A DNA stretch of 8,854 nt from CAZDUS01 sp964609375. GTDB taxonomy: Bacteria; Verrucomicrobiota; Kiritimatiellia; CAIKKV01; CAITUY01. Shown piece after piece: positions 1-6,324 of the stretch (positions within the stretch are counted from its first letter, which is position 1; every line of letters starts with the position of its first letter). A program made the translations under genes and the position numbers. The notes beneath the pieces are model-generated. The model ran no database searches and was not told where the DNA came from. It saw only the letters and a list, made by a program, of their open reading frames with translations. Where the stretch lies: positions 1 through 8,854 of the forward strand of contig CAZSSA010000092.1 of assembly GCA_964609375.1 (NCBI GenBank), read 5' to 3'.

Positions 1-26
1 TATGTACTCATATGGAATTTATGAAC

Positions 27-45
27 CAGGGTACTAAGTACCCTG
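27..45. repeat. Perfect 19-bp palindrome in the 3' flank
   Basis: Positions 27-35 (CAGGGTACT) are exactly complementary to 37-45 (AGTACCCTG) around the single base A36. The flanks are AT-rich, in contrast to the GC-rich gene next to it. There is no T-run on either strand, so it is not a standard intrinsic terminator. It could be a dyad operator for a gene beyond the left edge, or a member of a short palindromic repeat family. The symmetry is certain; the role is unknown. Confidence 0.7.
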
Positions 46-84
46 ATTCTTAAATTCGCTGTGAAGTCACGACACCACTATGCC

Positions 85-120
85 GGCGGTATACCGCCAT
101 TGGGCCCGGCGTGCCGGCCC
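85..120. repeat. GC-rich inverted repeats just past the stop of the minus-strand gene
   Basis: Two adjacent inverted repeats are visible. Positions 85-98 form the perfect palindrome GGCGGTATACCGCC. Positions 102-120 form a hairpin, GGGCCCGGC then GT then GCCGGCCC, with one bulged base. The second hairpin ends about 9 bp beyond the stop codon (129-131) of the long minus-strand gene, so its transcript would fold here. It may stabilise or help end that mRNA, but no U-tract follows, so a Rho-independent terminator is not supported. Confidence 0.45.
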
Positions 121-128
121 GAGGGGAA

Positions 129-3100
129 TCACTTGCGGAATGTGACCGTGCCCGTACCCCGGCAGCGAGACCATTCCATGGCTCCCTTGACACCATCGCC
201 GTCATCGTCGCGAATGCCCAGGCTCAGGTTGAAGACCGTGTTGCTGGCGTTGGACGCGTACGGGTTGCGCCAGGCCGCGGGCAATTCCACCGTGTAGCGC
301 AGCCGGGATGGACCGGTTGCCGCCACCATCGCGGCGACCGGCGCCATCCCTCGCGCCGCGTCCGGAATCGCCACGACGGTCCGGAAACGGCTGTCGAGGC
401 CGATGGCTATCTCGCCACCGACCAGAACCGCGTCGCCACCATCGGCGTTCATGGGCACCCAGGTATCGTCACGCACATCGACGACAATCCGCAGCGTGGC
501 CGCGGCCGTCACCTCCGCCGTCACGACGCCGGACACATCCGCCGGGCCGCGCCAGTCGCGCGCGCGCACACCGCCGTCAGGGGCGGGAATCCAGTTCCAG
601 GGCCGGTCAATGGCCAGCGGTTGCGCGGCATCCCACGACGCCTCGGCCACGCGATGGAGTTGTTCGGATTCGTTGACGCCGCGCAGGACGCGGGCGCGCC
701 TGGAGGGGTCCCCGATCCGCAGAGCCAGACCGCGGCGTTCGGCGTACCAGTCGGCACCGCCGTCCGGCGCCATCACCGCCACCCCGTGCAGGGACTGCGG
801 GGAAGCAAGGAATATCCTCCGGTTCGCGTACTTCCACACGACCGTCTGGTTCGCAGGCACCATGGGCGGCAGCATGAGCGACGTCTTTTGAACCGCGCCG
901 GTGGCCGGATCGATCCGCATGAACCACGCCGGCGCGACATTCACATCCCCCTGCGGCCGGCTGTAGGCCACCATCCGCACGACGGCGCCGGATCCCGCGG
1001 GGTGCAGGCTGAGGAAATACTGCCCGAGATTCGTGGTCCATGCCTTTTCAGCCGGTTTGCCCGGCGCGATCCTCATCCTGGAAAGCACATGCGTGCCAGC
1101 CCATACAAATTCCATCACCGTGCCGTTCCAACTCCATCCGCCACCGCGGTAGAGGACTTCGCCGGTCAGCGGATCCAGGACGGCATTCTTGCCCTGGTAA
1201 CCGGACAAAAACCACCAGGGGCGGCCGTCGGGCGTTGGCGTCAGCGCGTACTTGTCCGTCACCCACGACCCGGGTATCGTGAAAGGCTCCTTCCAGAGCA
1301 TCGTCTTCATGGCCAGGTTCCAGCAGCGGTACACCGCCCCTTCCCCTGCCGTGAAAACGCGATCCTCACCCAGGTCCCAGAAGCCGATCTTGTTCTTGCT
1401 GAACTCGGGGTTGGCGCACAACTCCCGGCCAAGTTTTCCGTCGGCGCCCAGTTCCTGAACGACCCAGGAGGCACTCGGGACGCCGGCTGACCGCCGTTCC
1501 AGGTACAGGCGCTCGCCGATCTTCCGGACGGCGCTGACCACCTGGTTGCTCGGCATCTCGCACCGCCAGCGAACGGCGCCATCCTTCGGGTTGACGCACA
1601 GGACTTCGGTGTTGTTGGTAAGGCCGGGGATCAGCAGATCGCCCTTCACGGCCAGCATCGCCGGGAAGTCCTTCTTCGCCGGAAGGCGCCAGCGCTCGAC
1701 GCCCGTGGACAAGTCCATCCCGATCAGTTCCGTGTCCGTCCCCAGCAGGACCGTCTCATCGGTCCAGAAGACCCGGCGGATGATGTTGGAACTCCGGTAC
1801 TCCCAGTACGGTTCCCCGAACCCTTCGGTGTCGATCAGCCTGGCATTGAAATAGCCATGCACCAGCGCCAGCCCGCGGTCCTCGTCCGGAAGCGAGAACG
1901 AAGCGGGAGAGTCCACGCTCCAGAGGCGGCGCGGCTCCGCATTGTCGGGCGGCTCCGGAGCGTCCCGCTTCGGCCCGGCGGACGGAACCGCGCGGCTGCG
2001 GACCGTGCGCGCGGGCGGGCCGAGCGGCGCCGCGGCGTCGGTGGCGCGGAAGGCGGAGATCAGGTTCGGGGCGCAGGACACCGCCAGGCCGCCCGCGGGC
2101 AGGAGCCGCTCGCCTGTCGGGAAGTTCGCCGCCGGCTTAAGCGTTGCCAGGTCGAACAGGCGCGCCCCGCCCGCCTCGGACACCCACAACCGGTCGCCGT
2201 TCACCACGCCGAACGGAAGGACGGGTTTCCAGTCCAGCGGCAGAACGGCCGCGGTGGCGCCGGTCCTGGAGTCGAGCAGCCGCACGCGCTCCCCGAACGT
2301 CACCACGAGGCCCTTCCACACACCCGCCAGCAGGGAATCGACGGACGCCGGAACATCCCAAAGGCTTTCCCCGGTGGCGAGATTGAGGGCGAAGATCCTG
2401 GCGCTGTCGTAGGGCGCCGCGATCACGGCATCTCCGCGCAAAAGCAACGGATTCATCACGCTGCGCGGGGCGCGGTCATCGCCCGGCGCGCGCGTGTAGG
2501 AGCGCATCCAGACGAGGCCCCCGGTCAGCGGGTCCAGCAGGAACAGCCGCCCCATGTGGGTGGAAAAACAGATGCCGCGCGGGGTGGCCAACGCCCGCGG
2601 CAGCTCACATCCGTAAACCTCGGCATAGGCGTAGTGGGTGCCCCGAAGGTCGTCGCCCATGACCAGCAGGCGGTTCCACAGCACGGTCCCGGTGCGCGCC
2701 TCGACGGCCAACGCGCGGAAGCCGGTGCTGCCGCCGAGGCTGCCCCGCGCCAGGAAATAGACGATTCCGCTGGCCAGGCAGGGTTCCGAGGCGATGTGCA
2801 TCTCCGCCAGTTCGTCAATGTCGCGGCTCCGCCACCGCGGGGCGCCGGTCTCGACATCCAGCGCCGTCAATCCGAAGGTGATCGCCAACCCGAAGCTGGT
2901 CATCCGTTCCGCATGCCGGCAGACCGCCACGTTGTCTTCGACGGCCACCCCGAACAGAGGCGGCGGGATTTTGGGTGTGGCGATCGCAGACGTCGCGTCG
3001 TGCATGTCGCCGACAACCACCGGATCGAACGCGACCGTCCACAGGTTGCTTCCCGAATCGGCGTCGTAGCGCCGTAAGGAAAGTCCGTTGTTGACGAGCA

Positions 3101-6086
3101 CGGTGCGGCCGGCGGCCTCCGGCCGGCAGACCGGGCGAAGGAACGAGTCCCGGTACGTAATATGCGTCGAGACGTTCACCATGAGTTCATCGGACGGGAA
3201 GACGGGCGCCTTCCAGCACGCGCTCAGCCCGGCGCCCCCTGGAAAAGGCGACGGGGGCTGCCGCGGCTTGCCCGTCAGCCCGCGAACGAACTGCTCGACG
3301 GTGACCGTCCTGTCGCCGATCCTCACAGACGCACTCCGCTCCGCGGCGCTCAGCGCGGCGAGCAGATCGGTCGGGGGGCCGCTCGCCGGCGCGAGGGATT
3401 GCGCGTACGCCCACTTGGCGTCCAGGGTCGGGCTCCTGGTCGTGCGGCGCAGCGCCCCGTACCACAGGAAGGCCAGATCGGGATGACCGGCGTCGAGCAG
3501 CCGGTCGGCAACCCGCTGAGCCCCCGCATTCGCGGCCGGGGTGCCGCCGTAGAGCCGCCAGTATTCCCCGAACTTACGCAAGTCGTCTTCCGGCAGCGAC
3601 GCGAGCGCCCGTTCCGCCTCCCGCCCCAACGCCTCCTGGAAGACGGCCGCCCGCGGCCACTTCGACGCCTCCTGCCGGATGAACTCAACGGCGTCGATTC
3701 CGATCCCGTCGCCGCGCAGTTGAATCTGCATCCCCTGCCGCTTCAACAGATTCAGCGCCTCGGCCCCCATGGACGCCTGGCGTGAAACAGAATCGATGGT
3801 ATCGACCAGCGCGACGGCTTCCTCGACGATGATCGACTCCGACTGCTTCTCCAGGACCCCGGCGTACGCCGCCTCGTCCGCGAAGACGTTCGGCAGGGCG
3901 CCCGTGCCCTTCAGAACGGCCAACCCCTCCCTGATGCGGCCACTCCGGATCAGCATCCGCCCTTCCTCGCGCCGGACGGCGAGCAGCGTGTCGTTCGTAC
4001 AGAACGGCGCCAGCAACCGCAGCGCCTCGACGCCTTCCTCGTAGAGCCGGAGAGCGCGGAACGTGCCCGCCATGCCGGAGACGGCCTCCGGCGTCGGCGC
4101 CTTTCCCCCGGCAACGGACTCGAACAGGCCGCGCGTCCGGTCGAGATCCTCGGCCTCGGCGTATCCGGCGACCTTGCCAAGCACGGTTTCAAAGGTGGTG
4201 ATGAAACTCCTCGAACCGGATGCCCAGATATCGCCCTCCGCACTGGTGGCCCGGAAACGGTAGTAGTACTTCTGTCCGTTGGCCAGTTTGGTCAAGGTCG
4301 CGGTCACCTGACCGACAGCCTGGATGCCCAGGTCGTTCGTGTTGGCCCAGGCCCCCTCCCCCATGTCGTTGGTGCCCCAGTAGCAGCGCACCTGCGTCGG
4401 CGCGTCGCCGGTGGACAGCAACATTCCATGCACGCGGGCCGACGTGCCGATCACATCCGAGCAGCCCGTGTTGCGGATGAACACCCCGCTGGCGCCCCAG
4501 GCCACGGCGACCTCGCCGGCATCGTAGATCACCTGCGCCGTCCGCCCGGCGCCGGTCACGTCGGAAAACCGGTACGCGCTGAAATCCGCGCCGGGGGCGC
4601 GCAGCACCACCGCGATCCGGCCTTTCAACCGGGATTCGGGAACGGACAGGTTCAGCGCCAGCACGGCATTGGTGATGCTCGCCGCCAGCGCCGCGTCGCC
4701 GTGCAGCACTTTCAACTGGTCGTAATTCACCCCGGCGAACGAACCCGCATTGACCACGTCCACCCGCAGCATGGCGCGCTGGAACGGCGTTCTCCCGAAG
4801 GCGAAGGCGCCATCGATCGTCAGCACGCCCGGCGCGCCGTTCGAGGCTCCCGGCTGGATCACGGCCCCGAGGTTGGTCAACCGGTAGTTCCCCGACCCGT
4901 TCTCCACCTGGATCGTGTTCGTTCCGCCCAGGTTGTTCCGCAGCACCCAGTGGGCGTTATTGGTGAGGACTACCCGCTCGCCGGCCCCGCCGGCGTTGAA
5001 CCAGCATTCGCCGCTGCCCAGCGCGTTCGGGTGCTCGACGTTCAGGTTGTTGTAGCGTAGCGTAACTCCGCCCGAGAAGTTGGTGTTGTTGCCGGTGAGA
5101 TGGAAATTCCGCCCGGCAGTCGCATCGGCGTTGATGACCAGCCGGCCTGTCCCGATGATCTCCGAATCGAGGTAGTTGTCCGTCCCCCACCGGTAGTCGC
5201 GGATGCCGTACAGGTTTCCCACGCCGTTGGTCAGGTATAGCCGCCCGCCGCAGCGGCCCGTCCCCATCGGCCCGAACAAGAGGGACCCCCCGTTGTGCAG
5301 CGCGATATCCACACCGAGCAGCGTCACGTTGAAATTACACCAGTTGTTGTTGATCCGCACCTGGCCGTTGCTGAAGACGTTGATCCGCGGCGCCGGGATG
5401 GATCGGTAGTCGTGCACGTCGGTCATATTGCTGCCGACACCCGGGTCGCCGAAGATGAGCATCGGCGCCAACGAGCCGCCGCTGACGTTCACGGTGGCGC
5501 TGCCGAGCGCCTGGTTCGTGCGCACGGTGAAGGTTCCGGCCACGGTCCCCGTGACGTTCAGTGTGCCGGTCCAGTTCGTGTTGAAGCCGCTGGCAAGCGT
5601 GACGCCCGAATACTGGTGGGCGTCGAACAGGGCCGTCACGGTCCCCGTCCCGGAAATCGGCCCGGCCATCGTCAGATAGCTGATGTAATCCGCATCCCAC
5701 GTGCCGTTGCCAGCCACCGTCATCGGGCCGGTAAACAAGAGCGAAAATCCGTTCCCATACCCCCGGATCGTGCCGCCGTTCAGGATGATCGGCGAATCCA
5801 CCTTCAGCGTGGTCGAGGGCTGCTGGCTCTGCAACACGCCCGTACCGTTCAGCACGATCGACGCCGGCGCGTTGGTGCCGGAGACGAGCGAGTTGGTGAG
5901 GCCCACCGTGTGGCCGGCAATGACCGCCGTGTCCCCTTTTCCGGGAAAACCGCTGTTCGCCTTCCACGTGCCGGGCGCGTTCCAGTTGCCGTTGGTGGCA
6001 TCGCGGTATTCCGCCGCGCCCGCCGTCGCGGCGAGTTCAGTCGCCAACGCGAGCAGGAAAAGAAACCCTATGACAATGTGCGACAC
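129..6086 (-). CDS. Giant secreted beta-helix / FN3 / double PQQ-propeller protein with CBM9-like tail
   Basis: An exported protein of about 1985 residues, read from a GTG start; no specific gene name is recognised. Residues 1-25 are a signal peptide (hydrophobic core IGFLFLLALA, likely cleavage near AGA/A). Residues 27-530 resemble passenger regions with autotransporter-associated beta-strand repeats: an NWN-PGTW opening, GTG-L and NTNFSGGVTL motifs near 312-335, and a VIQPG-S-G turn near 405. Residues 533-633 are FN3-like, ending in KYYYRFRATS. Residues 634-945 are helical and TPR-like. Two PQQ-like propellers follow at about 950-1350 and 1388-1790, separated by a Pro/Arg-rich linker; their blades carry D-xTG-xxW repeats such as LDPLTGGLVW and MDLSTGVERW. 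Residues 1825-1985 look CBM9/DOMON-like, with a DDDGDG acidic loop at 1960-1965 and an MEWSR ending. There is no CXXCH haem motif, beta-barrel or PEP-CTERM anchor. Binding or scaffolding outside the cell is more likely than dehydrogenase activity. An ATG at 6113 is an alternative start. Confidence 0.9.
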   Translation of the reverse strand: MSHIVIGFLFLLALATELAATAGAAEYRDATNGNWNAPGTWKANSGFPGKGDTAVIAGHTVGLTNSLVSGTNAPASIVLNGTGVLQSQQPSTTLKVDSPIILNGGTIRGYGNGFSLLFTGPMTVAGNGTWDADYISYLTMAGPISGTGTVTALFDAHQYSGVTLASGFNTNWTGTLNVTGTVAGTFTVRTNQALGSATVNVSGGSLAPMLIFGDPGVGSNMTDVHDYRSIPAPRINVFSNGQVRINNNWCNFNVTLLGVDIALHNGGSLLFGPMGTGRCGGRLYLTNGVGNLYGIRDYRWGTDNYLDSEIIGTGRLVINADATAGRNFHLTGNNTNFSGGVTLRYNNLNVEHPNALGSGECWFNAGGAGERVVLTNNAHWVLRNNLGGTNTIQVENGSGNYRLTNLGAVIQPGASNGAPGVLTIDGAFAFGRTPFQRAMLRVDVVNAGSFAGVNYDQLKVLHGDAALAASITNAVLALNLSVPESRLKGRIAVVLRAPGADFSAYRFSDVTGAGRTAQVIYDAGEVAVAWGASGVFIRNTGCSDVIGTSARVHGMLLSTGDAPTQVRCYWGTNDMGEGAWANTNDLGIQAVGQVTATLTKLANGQKYYYRFRATSAEGDIWASGSRSFITTFETVLGKVAGYAEAEDLDRTRGLFESVAGGKAPTPEAVSGMAGTFRALRLYEEGVEALRLLAPFCTNDTLLAVRREEGRMLIRSGRIREGLAVLKGTGALPNVFADEAAYAGVLEKQSESIIVEEAVALVDTIDSVSRQASMGAEALNLLKRQGMQIQLRGDGIGIDAVEFIRQEASKWPRAAVFQEALGREAERALASLPEDDLRKFGEYWRLYGGTPAANAGAQRVADRLLDAGHPDLAFLWYGALRRTTRSPTLDAKWAYAQSLAPASGPPTDLLAALSAAERSASVRIGDRTVTVEQFVRGLTGKPRQPPSPFPGGAGLSACWKAPVFPSDELMVNVSTHITYRDSFLRPVCRPEAAGRTVLVNNGLSLRRYDADSGSNLWTVAFDPVVVGDMHDATSAIATPKIPPPLFGVAVEDNVAVCRHAERMTSFGLAITFGLTALDVETGAPRWRSRDIDELAEMHIASEPCLASGIVYFLARGSLGGSTGFRALAVEARTGTVLWNRLLVMGDDLRGTHYAYAEVYGCELPRALATPRGICFSTHMGRLFLLDPLTGGLVWMRSYTRAPGDDRAPRSVMNPLLLRGDAVIAAPYDSARIFALNLATGESLWDVPASVDSLLAGVWKGLVVTFGERVRLLDSRTGATAAVLPLDWKPVLPFGVVNGDRLWVSEAGGARLFDLATLKPAANFPTGERLLPAGGLAVSCAPNLISAFRATDAAAPLGPPARTVRSRAVPSAGPKRDAPEPPDNAEPRRLWSVDSPASFSLPDEDRGLALVHGYFNARLIDTEGFGEPYWEYRSSNIIRRVFWTDETVLLGTDTELIGMDLSTGVERWRLPAKKDFPAMLAVKGDLLIPGLTNNTEVLCVNPKDGAVRWRCEMPSNQVVSAVRKIGERLYLERRSAGVPSASWVVQELGADGKLGRELCANPEFSKNKIGFWDLGEDRVFTAGEGAVYRCWNLAMKTMLWKEPFTIPGSWVTDKYALTPTPDGRPWWFLSGYQGKNAVLDPLTGEVLYRGGGWSWNGTVMEFVWAGTHVLSRMRIAPGKPAEKAWTTNLGQYFLSLHPAGSGAVVRMVAYSRPQGDVNVAPAWFMRIDPATGAVQKTSLMLPPMVPANQTVVWKYANRRIFLASPQSLHGVAVMAPDGGADWYAERRGLALRIGDPSRRARVLRGVNESEQLHRVAEASWDAAQPLAIDRPWNWIPAPDGGVRARDWRGPADVSGVVTAEVTAAATLRIVVDVRDDTWVPMNADGGDAVLVGGEIAIGLDSRFRTVVAIPDAARGMAPVAAMVAATGPSRLRYTVELPAAWRNPYASNASNTVFNLSLGIRDDDGDGVKGAMEWSRCRGTGTVTFRK

Positions 6087-6092
6087 CGTATT

Positions 6093-6098
6093 CTCCTC
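6093..6098 (-). promoter_or_regulatory. Ribosome binding site fixing a GTG start for the minus-strand gene
   Basis: On the minus strand GAGGAG lies six bases before GTG at 6086-6084. The GTG leads directly into a hydrophobic signal peptide. The frame stays open upstream to an ATG at 6248, but those extra 54 residues are Arg-rich at first and run through the intergenic hairpin. The upstream in-frame ATG at 6113 has only a poor purine-rich match before it. GTG is preferred; the weak point is that the resulting signal peptide lacks a Lys or Arg at its N terminus, whereas the ATG form has one Lys. Confidence 0.6.
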
Positions 6099-6129
6099 GT
6101 TGACCTTGCTCATTCCATTCGGTCTTACA

Positions 6130-6159
6130 TCTGTATCATTAGAGCGATTGCAGGAACAA
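6130..6159 (-). promoter_or_regulatory. Weak candidate promoter for the minus-strand gene
   Basis: Reading the minus strand, TTGTTC (6159-6154) could serve as a -35 element and TACAGA (6135-6130) as a -10, with 18 bp between them. The -10 match to the sigma-70 consensus is poor. It would give a leader of about 35 bases before the GTG. The stretch is more AT-rich than the genes on either side, which fits a promoter region, but the exact boxes are a guess. Confidence 0.2.
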
Positions 6160-6184
6160 GAGAATTTCGGCACCAACCTGAACA

Positions 6185-6243
6185 CCTGAATCCTTAGCGA
6201 AGCACGTCGGCGTACCGCCGCCGCGCTTCGCCAAGGATTCAGG
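6185..6243. repeat. Long imperfect hairpin between the divergent genes
   Basis: Arms 6185-6203 (CCTGAATCCTTAGCGAAGC) and 6225-6243 are complementary at 18 of 19 positions. The 21-base centre contains a smaller inverted repeat, CGGCG at 6208-6212 with CGCCG at 6216-6220. It lies upstream of both candidate promoters, so a terminator role makes little sense. It is better read as an interspersed palindromic element or a shared regulatory dyad. It has been read into the spurious N-terminal extension of the minus-strand frame. Confidence 0.75.
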
Positions 6244-6260
6244 CGCATCTGCGATTAATC

Positions 6261-6288
6261 TTGTCTTTCATGTCTATCATTTTGTACT
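6261..6288 (+). promoter_or_regulatory. Candidate promoter for the plus-strand gene
   Basis: TTGTCT (6261-6266) and TGTACT (6283-6288) are separated by 16 bp. Each matches four of six positions of the sigma-70 consensus. Transcription would begin near 6295, leaving a leader of about 30 bases with the purine-rich GGGAGA (6315-6320) four bases before the ATG. The placement just outside the long hairpin fits, but the call rests on weak boxes only. Confidence 0.3.
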
Positions 6289-6324
6289 CTCGACCATGTC
6301 CATTTAGAAGCATTGGGAGAAACC

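Noticed and set aside
111..1490. Plus-strand open frame of 459 codons
   Set aside because: It lies wholly antisense to the long minus-strand gene, whose propeller and CBM9-like motifs are clear. The product is rich in Arg, His, Pro and Gly with no recognisable domain, as expected of a shadow frame in GC-rich DNA.
1857..3077. Plus-strand open frame of 406 codons
   Set aside because: It is antisense to the first and second PQQ-like propellers and has the same Arg/Pro/Gln-rich composition with no domain or convincing ribosome binding site.
560..3250. PQQ-dependent dehydrogenase function for the minus-strand protein
   Set aside because: The propeller repeats are present, but I see no CXXCH haem site or adjacent disulfide typical of quinoprotein alcohol dehydrogenases. 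The fold is common in non-enzymatic proteins.
4428..6197. Plus-strand open frames of 210 and 300 codons (4428-5060 and 5295-6197)
   Set aside because: Both are antisense to the beta-helix and FN3-like coding region; no signal, motif or ribosome binding site supports them.
6087..6248. 54-codon N-terminal extension of the minus-strand gene to ATG 6248
   Set aside because: It would place an Arg-rich segment, encoded by the palindrome, ahead of a clear signal peptide; the strong GAGGAG site sits before the GTG at 6086 instead.
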